From positions 43,532 through 107,531 of the forward strand of contig NZ_OCTU01000001.1 in NCBI RefSeq assembly GCF_900232945.1: a DNA stretch of 64,000 bases, in the 5' to 3' direction. Position numbers and translations under genes: made by a program. Source of the DNA: Urinicoccus timonensis. Lineage in GTDB: Bacteria > Bacillota > Clostridia > Tissierellales > Peptoniphilaceae. Position 1 is the stretch's first letter. The number at the start of each line of letters is the position of its first letter. Under the pieces are notes generated by a model that did not search any database, was not told the origin of the DNA, and saw nothing but the letters and a program-made list of their open reading frames with translations. Shown piece by piece: positions 48,413-57,232 of the stretch.

Positions 48413-48673
48413 GTGCTTTTCTTATGGCTAATTTTAGGAGGTAGTAATATAAACATTTTAAATTTAATATTTAAGTCGAGAGACAAACCTAAAGACGGGG
48501 AGAGGATATCTTCATCGTCTTTTTTATTTGTAAGAAATATAGCTGGAAGGAATATCAACGGATTTACTGACATGCAAAGAACAAACGTATATTCATATGT
48601 GAGAGTTCTTGCTGAAACCTTAGCAGGGCTTCCTCTTCATTTATATAAAAGGAGTTTATTGTTTGTGAAGTAG
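48413..48673 (+). pseudogene. Phage portal protein, N-terminal remnant
   Basis: LNLIFKSRDKPKDGE then SSSFLFVRNIAGRNINGFTD and NVYSYVRVLAETLAGLPLHL match the first 80 residues of HK97-type portal proteins; the frame then breaks into KRSLLFVK and stops. A GGAGGT lies at about 48436. Together with the terminase remnant it is what is left of a prophage head module. Confidence 0.8.
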
Positions 48674-48705
48674 CTATGATAATAAAGAATAAAAATTAAT
48701 CAACA

Positions 48706-48774
48706 TATTTACCTATACTAGGCTTTTTAGGAATATGAAGTTTTATCTATACTGACCTATCAAGCCACGTGGAA
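48706..48774. repeat. 69-nt dispersed repeat, copy B
   Basis: CTATACTGACCTATCAAGCC followed by ACGTGGAA; aligns without gaps in length with copies A and C. Lies just after the portal remnant. Confidence 0.7.
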
Positions 48775-48870
48775 TGTATATTTTTGTTGACTAAAACACA
48801 CAAGTAAAAGTGTGAAAAAGCTTTGAAATGATGGAAAACAGATAAAAACGAGTAATGAGTGAGGTAAATC

Positions 48871-50588
48871 ATGGCATACGAAAAGAAAAGCATTAGAACA
48901 ATAATAGATGATGCAAATAGTAGAAGAGTCTACCTTCCTGCTATTCAAAGAAAATATGTGTGGGGAGATGCACAGATTACAAGATTAATGGATTCTATCA
49001 TGCTTGGATATCCTATTGGAACTTTTCTTTTTTGGAGAGTTAAGAAGACTATTGTGAACCAAAAAGAGTATTCAATGTATGAATTAATAAAAGATTACCA
49101 TGAAAGAGATGCGTATAAGAATCCGGCTGCACCACAGCCGTTCCCAGTTGGTAGTGGAGATGAAACAATCTGTGCAGTTTTGGATGGCCAGCAGAGATTG
49201 ACTTCTCTATACATAGCTTTGCAAGGAAGTATGAGCAGAAAACTTCCAAACAAAAGATGGAAGAATGATGATGCATTTCCGAAAAAAGAATTGTACTTTG
49301 ATTTGCACAGTGAAAAAACTGATGAAGCAGACATTTCTTACGAATTTAAATTTTAACAGCAGAAGATGCTGCAAAGAATAAGGACGATAAGCTTTGGTAT
49401 TTTGTAAAAGATATCCTTAAGTATTCAGCTGAAGATTTATTAACAGAGGTCATCATTCCTAATGGATGGGCAACCGACAAAGTCGCAACAAAGAATATTT
49501 CTCTTTTGCATACAAGACTGGTTACTGATGAAATCATCAACTACTTTGAAGTAGTTGATGATTCGATAGACAGTGTATTGGATATTTTCGTTAGAGTAAA
49601 TTCTGGTGGAACCGTTCTTTCAAAGAGCGACTTATTATTCTCTACCATTGTTTCTTATTGGGATAAGGCAAGGGATGAAATTGATAAGTTGCTTTCTGAA
49701 ATAAATAAGAAAGGCGAAGGATTCAAGTTCTCTAATGACTTTATAATGCGTACCTGTTTGTATCTTTTAGATATGTCCGTAGCATTAAAAGTAGAAACAT
49801 TCAAAAAAGATAGTATACTAAAAATCAAAGAAAACTGGGATTCAATCCGAAAAGCTATCAATGATACTGTTGATTTGTTAAATGAATTCGGATTTAATTC
49901 GGAGAACATGATTTCTTATGTGGCTGTTTCGCCTATGGTTTACTACAGATATAAAGGTGGTAATTTTGATTCGAGCAGTAAAGCTGAATTAAGAAAATAT
50001 ATTGTAATTGCACAGGTAAGACAAATTTTTGGCGCTGCGTCAAATTCTGCACTGACAAGCATAAGAGAGGCATTGAAGGCAGCACCATCTAATTCATTTA
50101 GTATGAAAAATCTAAATGGGATTAGATTCACAGGTGACAGAACTCTTAGATATACTGTGGATGAGATTGATGCAATGTTTGACACATATGAGATTGGTGC
50201 CTATACATTTATGTTGTTATCTCTTATGTATCCAAATTTGAAATATAGTCAGAAAGGTTTCCATCAAGATCATATGCATCCGTATACAGGATTTGAAGAA
50301 GGCAAGATTAAAGACTTAGTGTTGCCGGATGGAACAGTGATTGATGATGATACTAAAGAAGATTGGCGTAGAAGAAGGAATACATTAGCAAACTTTCAAT
50401 TGTTGGAAGGTAGAGAGAATGAATCCAAGAATGCGACACCACTTGTAGATTGGTTGAAGATTACTGAAAATAGTGAAAATGCTAAGTACCTTCCTAGTGA
50501 TGTTTCTTATGAACTTGCAAACTTTGAAGAGTTTATGGAGAAACGTCAGAAGCTGATGAGCAAGGCATTAAAGGACATTCTTTTATAG
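48871..50588 (+). pseudogene. DUF262/HNH (GmrSD-like) defence protein, one frameshift
   Basis: Frame one (48871-49356) has RRVYLPAIQRKYVWGDAQI and VLDGQQRLTSLYIAL, the DUF262 nucleotide-binding DGQQR signature, ending KF and TAA. The other frame takes over directly at 49356 (TAEDAAKNKDDKLWYFVKDI) and runs to 50588 with DIFVRVNSGGTVLSKSDLLF and, near the end, HQDHMHPYTGF and RRRRNTLANFQLLEGREN, an HNH/DUF1524-like nuclease motif. Loss of one T in AAATTTTAACAG explains the break (expected FKFLTAED). Repaired length is about 572 residues. The family includes type IV modification-dependent restriction enzymes. Confidence 0.85.
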
Positions 50589-50591
50589 CAT

Positions 50592-50859
50592 TTGCCTTTA
50601 TTAACAATAGGACAAACTGAAAATAGATTATTCTTTCTGGATGAAAGATTCGAACAGGGACTTCCGTTTGATGAGAATGAAACATTATACATTGGAAAGT
50701 CGATAGCTGGATTGAAGTTGAATCGGTCGGCACAGAATCCGATTACATATCTGTATACACTTGAGAAAGATAAAAATTATATTTAATGAAATTGACAAAT
50801 CGGGATTTATAGGAAGTGTGACAAGAAAGCCAAAACGGTATACTGGGAAAAAAGATTAA
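50592..50859 (+). pseudogene. Hypothetical fragment, frameshifted
   Basis: A 64-codon frame (QTENRLFFLDERFEQGLPFD, NETLYIGKSIAGLKLNRSAQ) ends at 50786. The plus-one frame then continues as FNEIDKSGFIGSVTRKPKRY to a stop at 50857. I do not recognise the family. It starts 4 bp after the DUF262 gene and may be a partner gene or the end of an unrelated one. Confidence 0.4.
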
Positions 50860-50917
50860 GAAAAGAATAAAGAGCTGGTTTTAATTGTAAAATTTATGGG
50901 GAACTAACATCAGTTTA

Positions 50918-50974
50918 TTGACATAAATTTAGAAATAAGTACAATAATAGTTGAGTAATTGTTCAACTATTATT
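50918..50974 (+). promoter_or_regulatory. cadC promoter with overlapping metal-regulator operator
   Basis: TTGACA (50918-50923), 16-bp spacer, TACAAT (50940-50945). A perfect 12-bp inverted repeat, AATAATAGTTGA (50943-50954) and TCAACTATTATT (50963-50974), overlaps the -10. This is the layout of ArsR/SmtB-family operators, so the repressor would block polymerase until metal binds. Confidence 0.8.
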
Positions 50975-50990
50975 ATTTGAAGGTGAATAT

Positions 50991-51353
50991 ATGTCAAAAA
51001 CGTCTTATATTTGTAATTGCGATGTAATTCATGAGGATATTGTGAATGATGTGAAATCCAAGATGCAGCCAAAAGATGATTATATCCAGTTGGCTTCTTT
51101 GTTTAAGCTATTTGGAGATGGAACTAGAGTACAAATCTTACACGCTCTAGAACAGAGTGAGATGTGTGTATGTGATCTTGCAGTGCTACTGGGGGTAACA
51201 AAATCTGCAATTTCGCATCAGTTAAAGGCATTACGCCTAGCGAATCTGGTAAAATTCCGTAAAGAAGCACAGATAGTTTACTACTCGCTGGCAGATGATC
51301 ATGTGAAAGAGATTATTGACAAGGGGTTTGAGCATCTTTGGCAGAAACAATAA
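50991..51353 (+). CDS. cadC: CadC-like ArsR/SmtB metal-responsive repressor
   Basis: 120 residues. The N-terminal CNCDVIHEDIVN, the helix CVCDLAVLLGVTKSAISHQL (CxC metal site and recognition helix), and the C-terminal DDHVKEIIDKGFEHL (alpha-5 site) give the full set of ligands known from CadC of Staphylococcus plasmid pI258. It should sense Cd, Pb or Zn and derepress itself and the ATPase downstream. GC content here is higher than in the surrounding island. Confidence 0.92.
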   Translation: MSKTSYICNCDVIHEDIVNDVKSKMQPKDDYIQLASLFKLFGDGTRVQILHALEQSEMCVCDLAVLLGVTKSAISHQLKALRLANLVKFRKEAQIVYYSLADDHVKEIIDKGFEHLWQKQ

Positions 51354-51364
51354 TTTTTAATATT

Positions 51365-51388
51365 ATAGTTGAGTAATTGAGCAATTAA
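51365..51388 (+). promoter_or_regulatory. Second, degenerate CadC-type operator before the ATPase gene
   Basis: ATAGTTGAGTAATTGAGCAA repeats the left half and spacer of the cadC operator exactly (ATAGTTGAGTAATTG); the right half is weak. Confidence 0.5.
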
Positions 51389-51409
51389 ACAAATTATAAG
51401 GATATTATC

Positions 51410-53764
51410 ATGAAACGCATATTTCTATTAAAAGGGTTGGACTGTCCGAACTGCTCCACAAAAATTGAAAAAGAAGTCGGAGAATTGGATGGAGTACAAT
51501 CCTCAGTTGTAAATTTGATGAAGCAGACGCTGACAATCAATGTTGCTCCAGCTGCCGCAGATACGATAGCCAGTCAGATTGAAACGATTGTTCATAGTCA
51601 TGAGCCCGATGTGGAAGTTCAGGAAGAAACCGTTATGAATGTTACAAAGAGTTATTCGTTAAAAGGATTGGATTGTCCGAATTGTTCTGCAAAAATTGAA
51701 AAAGAAGTCGGAGAATTGGATGGAGTACAATCCTCAGTTGTAAATTTGATGAAGCAGACGTTGACAATCAATGTTGCTCCAGTTGCCGCAAATACAATAG
51801 CCAGTCAGATTGAAACGATTGTCCACAGCCATGAGCCAGATGTAGAAGTTTCCGAAATTGCACAGGAATCTTATATACCGGGAAAAAAGCAGGAGGCCAA
51901 TGAATCCTATAACAATGAGGACAAGAAGTTGACGATTCGTTTAGCGATTGGCGCAGCAATCTATGGTATTGGTATGGCATTGCCAGTTTTTGCGAAAGTG
52001 CCACTGCCTGTCGAGTTAGTTTTTCTCATTGTCTCCTATATTATTCTTGGCGGGGATGTTGTATGGCAAGCTGTGAGGAATATTTCAAAGGGACGTGTGT
52101 TTGATGAACATTTCCTGATGAGCGTTTCTACGATTGGTGCTTTTGTCATTGGTGAATATCCGGAAGCAGTTGCTGTTATGCTGTTCTATCAAATTGGTGA
52201 ATTTTCCCAGTCATTGGCTGTTGAGCGTTCCAGAAAATCTATATCAGATTTAATGGATATACGTCCGGATTGTGCTACAGTCAGAAGGAACGGAGAATTG
52301 ATTACCATATCTCCTGAAAGTGTTGCCATTGGCGAGATTATTATTGTAAAGCCTGGTGAAAAAATCCCATTAGACGGTGTGGTATTGGATGGAGATTCTA
52401 TGCTGGATACGAGGGCTTTAACTGGAGAATCGGTTCCGAGAAGCGTTCATAAAGGAGACGAAGCACTTTCCGGTTGTATGAATCAGACGGGTGTTTTAAC
52501 GATTAAGACAACGAAAGCATTTGGTGAATCTACTGCTTCAAAGATTATTGATCTTGTGGAGAATGCGTCCAGTAGAAAAGCACCAACAGAAAATTTCATT
52601 ACTACATTTGCACGTTATTACACTCCTGTTGTTGTAATCTTAGCAGCTATTCTGGCAATTCTGCCACCGATCCTTCTTGGTGGAGGTTGGACAGAGTGGA
52701 TTCGCAGAGGATTTGTTTTCCTTGTGGTATCTTGCCCATGTGCATTGGTCATTTCAATCCCGCTGACTTTCTTCGGAGGTATTGGTGCGGCATCTAAACG
52801 AGGTGTTCTTGTAAAAGGAAGTAATTATTTAGAGGCGCTTAATAATGTCAGCATTATTGTGTTCGATAAAACTGGAACACTTACAAAGGGTGTTTTCAAT
52901 GTGACTGATATTCTGTCTGCCAATGGATTTTCAAAAGAACAGGTTCTGGAGTATGCGGTCCAGGCAGAGAGCTTTTCTAACCATCCTATTGCAAAATCCA
53001 TTCTCTCTGCTTATGGAAAAGAAATTGACCAATCAGTTATCTCTGATTACAAGGAAATTTCCGGATATGGAATCAGTGCCATGGCAGGAAAGAAGAAAGT
53101 TTATGCCGGCAATACGAAACTTATGGATTCAGAGCATGTGGAGTACACAGCCTGTGAAAAAGTTGGTACAAAGGTTTATGTAGCGGTAGATGGTCAATAT
53201 GCCGGATGCATTCTGATAACAGATGAAGTAAAGCCGGACAGCAAAAAAGCAATTTCTGATTTGAAACATATCGGTGTGGAAAAAACAGTCATGCTTACTG
53301 GTGATGATGAAAAAATCGGAAAGGCTGTTGCGGAAGAATTGCAGTTGGATGAATATTATGCACAACTGTTTCCTGATCAAAAAGTGGAAAAGGTTGAGCT
53401 TTTAGACAGTAAAAAGAGACAGGGAAGCAAATTAGCTTTTGTTGGTGATGGTATCAATGACGCTCCTGTCCTTGCTCGTGCGGATGTTGGTATCGCAATG
53501 GGTGGTCTTGGTTCAGATGCGGCCATTGAAGCTGCGGATGTGGTTCTGATGACAGATGAACCATCTAAGCTGGTGGATGCGATTGATGTGGCAAAAGTGA
53601 CAAAGCAAATTGTCATGCAGAATATAGTGATTGCCCTTGGAATTAAGAGTGTGTTCCTGATCCTTGGTGCTCTGGGTATAGCTGGAATGTGGGAAGCTGT
53701 ATTTGGTGATGTAGGCGTTACCATAATTGCCGTTTTGAACGCAATGAGGATTTTAAAAAAATAA
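51410..53764 (+). CDS. cadA: Cd/Zn/Pb-translocating P-type ATPase with two tandem HMA domains
   Basis: 784 residues. Two heavy-metal-associated domains with GLDCPNCSTKIEKEVGELDG and GLDCPNCSAKIEKEVGELDG repeat with a period of 77 residues and are nearly identical, so the duplication is recent. Then LTGESVPRS (actuator), VVSCPCALVIS (CPC metal site), FDKTGTLTKG (phosphorylated Asp), SFSNHPIAKS (HP motif) and FVGDGINDAPVLARAD. It pumps divalent soft metals out of the cell. Transcribed from the cadC promoter. Confidence 0.95.
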   Translation: MKRIFLLKGLDCPNCSTKIEKEVGELDGVQSSVVNLMKQTLTINVAPAAADTIASQIETIVHSHEPDVEVQEETVMNVTKSYSLKGLDCPNCSAKIEKEVGELDGVQSSVVNLMKQTLTINVAPVAANTIASQIETIVHSHEPDVEVSEIAQESYIPGKKQEANESYNNEDKKLTIRLAIGAAIYGIGMALPVFAKVPLPVELVFLIVSYIILGGDVVWQAVRNISKGRVFDEHFLMSVSTIGAFVIGEYPEAVAVMLFYQIGEFSQSLAVERSRKSISDLMDIRPDCATVRRNGELITISPESVAIGEIIIVKPGEKIPLDGVVLDGDSMLDTRALTGESVPRSVHKGDEALSGCMNQTGVLTIKTTKAFGESTASKIIDLVENASSRKAPTENFITTFARYYTPVVVILAAILAILPPILLGGGWTEWIRRGFVFLVVSCPCALVISIPLTFFGGIGAASKRGVLVKGSNYLEALNNVSIIVFDKTGTLTKGVFNVTDILSANGFSKEQVLEYAVQAESFSNHPIAKSILSAYGKEIDQSVISDYKEISGYGISAMAGKKKVYAGNTKLMDSEHVEYTACEKVGTKVYVAVDGQYAGCILITDEVKPDSKKAISDLKHIGVEKTVMLTGDDEKIGKAVAEELQLDEYYAQLFPDQKVEKVELLDSKKRQGSKLAFVGDGINDAPVLARADVGIAMGGLGSDAAIEAADVVLMTDEPSKLVDAIDVAKVTKQIVMQNIVIALGIKSVFLILGALGIAGMWEAVFGDVGVTIIAVLNAMRILKK

Positions 53765-53780
53765 GAAACGAGGTGGCAAT

Positions 53781-54299
53781 GTGAAACGGAAATTGATTCT
53801 GTTAGCAGTTACAATTGTTTTTCTTGCAGGTTTCGGTGTACTTTTGCACTCACCGCCCTCTATGATTGATGCAGTCACAGGAGTAACACCGAAAGCAAAA
53901 AAAGCTGCCCAAGCCGCCGCACAGTTGGAAGGCTCTTATGTTCTCGGTATTAATATGATGTCAGATGGTCTCGACAATGAGAACACCCGGAATAAATTAA
54001 AAGAATTGGCACTGGACGATTCGAAAACAAATGAAACAGATCTCATGAAAACGGACATTAGTTTTCGGTTATATGTATCTGAGACGGATTATCCGCTTGT
54101 CAGTTATGCTAAGAAACTATGTGATAGGTTGAAACAGGCCGGTTTTTTCGTAGATCTGAAAGAGTACAGTAACACAATGATGCTATCAAGAGTGGTAAGT
54201 GGAAAGTATGATGTATTCCTGGCATCGGATGATTTTATTGACGTTACAACGCTAACACAGATGGACTATATGATTATGGGCAGCGAAGAAATGAGGTGA
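53781..54299 (+). CDS. Membrane-anchored protein of the cad-fumarate reductase operon
   Basis: 172 residues, GTG start, 16 bp after cadA. An N-terminal anchor (LILLAVTIVFLAGFGVLL) is followed by IDAVTGVTPKAKKAAQAA, which resembles the flavinylation motif (DxxTGAT) of FMN-bind domains, though Ala is Val. The C-terminal half (LVSYAKKLCDRLKQAGFFVD then LKEYSNTMMLSRVVSGKYDV) resembles the C-lobe of extracytoplasmic peptide/metal-binding proteins (SBP_bac_5). Neither match is complete. It may be an exposed electron-transfer or solute-binding accessory; function unknown. Confidence 0.5.
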   Translation: MKRKLILLAVTIVFLAGFGVLLHSPPSMIDAVTGVTPKAKKAAQAAAQLEGSYVLGINMMSDGLDNENTRNKLKELALDDSKTNETDLMKTDISFRLYVSETDYPLVSYAKKLCDRLKQAGFFVDLKEYSNTMMLSRVVSGKYDVFLASDDFIDVTTLTQMDYMIMGSEEMR

Positions 54300-54309
54300 G
54301 CGGGAATTT

Positions 54310-54849
54310 ATGAGAAAATGGAATACGATTTTGTCTGTTTTAATGCTTCTCATTTTTATGATTCATGGAATCATGGGCAGCTTTATGCTGAACGGAGTTG
54401 GAAGTAGTGCAGGGAAACTTCTTGCATGGATTGGTGTTGGTATTCTTGTTGTGCATACGGTGATTGGTGTCATCCTGACGGTTCAGAGTTTACAGACAGC
54501 GAAGCAATCAGGAAAAATGTATCTGAAACAAAACGTCATATTTTGGGCGAGACGAGCCAGTGGGATGGCAATACTGATTCTGCTGTTATTCCATATTGGC
54601 TTGTTTGGAAAGGTGCAGAATGGGACATATATTTTGTTCCCTTTTACAACTGTAAAGATGGTAACTCAGCTTTTGTTCGTAGCGGCAATCTTTGTTCATA
54701 TTTTTATCAATATCCGCCCATTGCTCGTATCACTGGGAATCATCAGTTATAAAGAACGAAGGAGTGATATTTATTTGATCCTTTCGGTGCTTCTTCTTTT
54801 TATAGCGGGAGCGGTTATTTTATATTATATTGGGTGGCAATATCTATGA
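54310..54849 (+). CDS. Cytochrome b-like membrane subunit (FrdC-like)
   Basis: 179 residues with five membrane helices. Histidines lie in four of them: IFMIHGIMG, LVVHTVIGV, LLLFHIGLFG and AIFVHIFINI, the spacing expected for a di-haem cytochrome b such as the membrane anchor of quinol:fumarate reductases. The flavoprotein gene overlaps its stop codon. It would pass electrons from the quinone pool to the Fe-S subunit. Confidence 0.65.
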   Translation: MRKWNTILSVLMLLIFMIHGIMGSFMLNGVGSSAGKLLAWIGVGILVVHTVIGVILTVQSLQTAKQSGKMYLKQNVIFWARRASGMAILILLLFHIGLFGKVQNGTYILFPFTTVKMVTQLLFVAAIFVHIFINIRPLLVSLGIISYKERRSDIYLILSVLLLFIAGAVILYYIGWQYL

Positions 54850-56390
54850 GTAAGACAATTATTATTATAGGTGCTGGACTGGCAGGACTTTCAGCGGCTT
54901 TGCAGGCAGCGGAAAATGGATGCAATGTAAAACTGGTTTCCTCCCTTCCGTCAGAGCGGGCACAGTCTGTTATGGCGGAGGGCGGTATCAACGCAGCTTT
55001 GAATACAAAAGATGAAAACGACAGTCCCGAAGAACATTTTACAGATACAATAAAGGCAGCATGTGGTCTGGCAGATCCAAATGCAGTTTGGGGAATGACA
55101 CAGGCAGCACCGGAGCTGGTGCACTGGCTGCTAAAACTTGGAGTTAAATTTAACATGAGTGGCTATAATGATGTGGATCTGCGGAATTTTGGCGGGCAGA
55201 AAAAGAAACGGACTGCTTTTGCACAGAGCGATACCGGGAAGCAGATCATGACAGCTATGATAGACGCTGTTCGCAGGAAAGAAGCATCTGGTATGGTAGA
55301 ACGGTTCAGCCATCATTCTTTCCTAACACTTCGTCTGTGTGGCAATATTTGTTGTGGCTGCGTAATCAGGGATGAATACAGTCAGGAGACTGTGGAATTA
55401 CCGGGGGATGCGGTTATTGTTGCCACCGGTGGTATGCACGGATTGTTTGGAAATACAACGGGTTCGCTGAGCAATACAGGAGAAGTCACCGCAAAATTGT
55501 TCCGGCTTGGTGTTCCTCTGGCAAATGGCGAGATGATCCAGTATCATCCGACAACTGTGAAATGTGGTGGAAAACGCATGCTCATCAGCGAGGCGGCCAG
55601 AGGGGAAGGTGGCAGGTTGTTTGCCATGAAAGATGGAAAACAATGGTATTTCATGGAGGAAAAATACCCGGAGCTTGGAAATCTGATGCCACGAGATATT
55701 ACCGCCAGAGAGATATGGAAGGTCAGCCATGAATCAGAGGTATTTCTTGACATGACGGAAATATCGGAGGAGATTATTTCAAATAAGCTATCTGGTCTGG
55801 CAGACGATTGTATGACCTATCTGCATAAAGATATACGAAAGGAACCGGTGTCTGTTTTACCGGGAATTCACTATTTTATGGGAGGCATTCTGGTGGATGA
55901 GCAGCACAGAACGCCGATTCAGAATCTTTGCGCTGCTGGAGAATGCTGTGCCCAATATCATGGTGCCAACCGTCTTGGTGGAAATTCTCTGTTAGGAGCG
56001 TTATACGGAGGGCGTGTTGCGGCAAAATCAGCATGCGAACAGGCAGATGTAGTAGATCTATCTTGTGCGACACAGATAGATTTTCCGCCAGCGTCTCAAA
56101 TTTCAGAAATAAAGCAATTAAACAAAGTGATGCAGGAGACTATGGGCGTTGTCAGAAATGAGAATACGTTGTTAAATGGGATTCAAACGGTACAAGCGCT
56201 GACAGGAAATCTTCCATTGCTTGGCATGGCAGTTCTAAAGAGTGCTCTTGCAAGAAAAGAAAGCCGTGGTGCACACTGGCGGGAGGATTATCCGAAGAGC
56301 AATGACGATGATTACCTTAAAACAACGGTAGCCAGATTTGATGGAAAGCAGATACAGATTTCCTTTGTACCTGTTCCAGAAAGGCGGTGA
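54846..56390 (+). CDS. Fumarate reductase/succinate dehydrogenase-type flavoprotein
   Basis: 514 residues from ATG 54846 (ATGA overlap with the previous stop). FAD-binding IIIIGAGLAGLSAALQAAE; VMAEGGINAALNTKDEND; active-site pieces MIQYHPTTV and SEAARGEGGRL; GGILVDEQHRTP; YHGANRLGGNSLLGALYGG. The His that binds FAD covalently in quinol:fumarate reductases (RSHTVAAQGG) appears as Gln in ERAQSVMAEGG, so FAD should be non-covalent. Most likely reduces fumarate or a similar enoate; NadB is an alternative, but the Fe-S partner speaks against it. Confidence 0.85.
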   Translation: MSKTIIIIGAGLAGLSAALQAAENGCNVKLVSSLPSERAQSVMAEGGINAALNTKDENDSPEEHFTDTIKAACGLADPNAVWGMTQAAPELVHWLLKLGVKFNMSGYNDVDLRNFGGQKKKRTAFAQSDTGKQIMTAMIDAVRRKEASGMVERFSHHSFLTLRLCGNICCGCVIRDEYSQETVELPGDAVIVATGGMHGLFGNTTGSLSNTGEVTAKLFRLGVPLANGEMIQYHPTTVKCGGKRMLISEAARGEGGRLFAMKDGKQWYFMEEKYPELGNLMPRDITAREIWKVSHESEVFLDMTEISEEIISNKLSGLADDCMTYLHKDIRKEPVSVLPGIHYFMGGILVDEQHRTPIQNLCAAGECCAQYHGANRLGGNSLLGALYGGRVAAKSACEQADVVDLSCATQIDFPPASQISEIKQLNKVMQETMGVVRNENTLLNGIQTVQALTGNLPLLGMAVLKSALARKESRGAHWREDYPKSNDDDYLKTTVARFDGKQIQISFVPVPERR

Positions 56391-57097
56391 TTCACTTGGT
56401 ATATAAAATAAGAATCAGGCGGCAGGAGAGTCAGAAATCAGACAGTTATTGGCAGGAATTTGAGTATGACGGAAGCAAAAACAGCTCTGTTGCCACTGTT
56501 CTAAAGGAATTGAACAGTAGAACCCCTTTGAAAGATAACTCAGGAAATATAGTTACTCCCATCAGCTGGGAATGTAGCTGTATGGTGCGAAAATGTGGGG
56601 CTTGCGCCATGCTGATTAACGAACGTCCGAGGTTGGCATGCTCTACATTTCTACATACGTTAAAAGGTTCTACAATCATCTTGGAACCTTTAAGCAAATT
56701 TCCGCTTGTAAGAGATTTGATCGTTGACCGGTCAAATCTGTTTGAAAATTTGAAAAAACTGAACCTTTGGCTTGAAAGTGAAGCTTATATGAGTTCGTGG
56801 ACACATGAACCGAGATACCAGTCGGCACGCTGTCTGATGTGTGGCTGTTGCCTTGAAGTGTGTCCTAACTTCTCTGCAAATGGGACTTTCGCAGGCACTG
56901 TTGCTGCAGTCAACGCATTTCGGATTCTGGATGAAGAACAGGAAAGCACTCATTTGAATGAGATTTCTGCTGAATATAAGAAGAGATTTTTTGAAGGATG
57001 CGGGAAGTCGTTATCTTGTCATGATATTTGTCCGATTTGTCTGCCTGTGGAAGAACTGCTTGTAAGGTCGAATGCAGCGGCTGTTTGGGGCAAATAA
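56387..57097 (+). CDS. Fumarate reductase-type iron-sulfur protein
   Basis: About 236 residues. The [2Fe-2S] ligands lie in CSCMVRKCGACAMLINERPR, the [4Fe-4S] ligands in CLMCGCCLEVCPNF and the [3Fe-4S] ligands in SLSCHDICPICLP, the FrdB/SdhB order. GTG 56387 overlaps the previous stop; TTG 56396 has AGGCGG at better distance and may be the true start. It completes a flavoprotein/Fe-S/cytochrome complex. A terminator follows, so the cad-frd operon ends here. Confidence 0.88.
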   Translation: MIHLVYKIRIRRQESQKSDSYWQEFEYDGSKNSSVATVLKELNSRTPLKDNSGNIVTPISWECSCMVRKCGACAMLINERPRLACSTFLHTLKGSTIILEPLSKFPLVRDLIVDRSNLFENLKKLNLWLESEAYMSSWTHEPRYQSARCLMCGCCLEVCPNFSANGTFAGTVAAVNAFRILDEEQESTHLNEISAEYKKRFFEGCGKSLSCHDICPICLPVEELLVRSNAAAVWGK

Positions 57098-57130
57098 AAT
57101 GGATGATAAAAGCTATAATGAATGTATGAA

Positions 57131-57157
57131 GAGAATCAAAAACTTGATTCTCTTTTT
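57131..57157 (+). terminator. Terminator of the cad-frd operon
   Basis: GAGAATCAA (57131-57139), loop AAAC, TTGATTCTC (57144-57152), T-run. Confidence 0.92.
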
Positions 57158-57180
57158 TAAAATAAATACATTGATAAATA

Positions 57181-57208
57181 TCTATGTATATATTATATTG
57201 AACATAGA
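57181..57208 (+). promoter_or_regulatory. Candidate ArsR operator
   Basis: TCTATGT (57181-57187) and ACATAGA (57202-57208) are exact complements around TATATT, 25 bp before the ArsR start codon. Confidence 0.45.
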
Positions 57209-57232
57209 CAATGATCAATGTGAGGTGTCAAT

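Noticed and set aside
51428..51862. Tandem 231-bp repeat as assembly duplication
   Set aside because: The copies differ at several scattered bases and the frame and operon are intact, so a real HMA duplication is more likely; kept as a finding.
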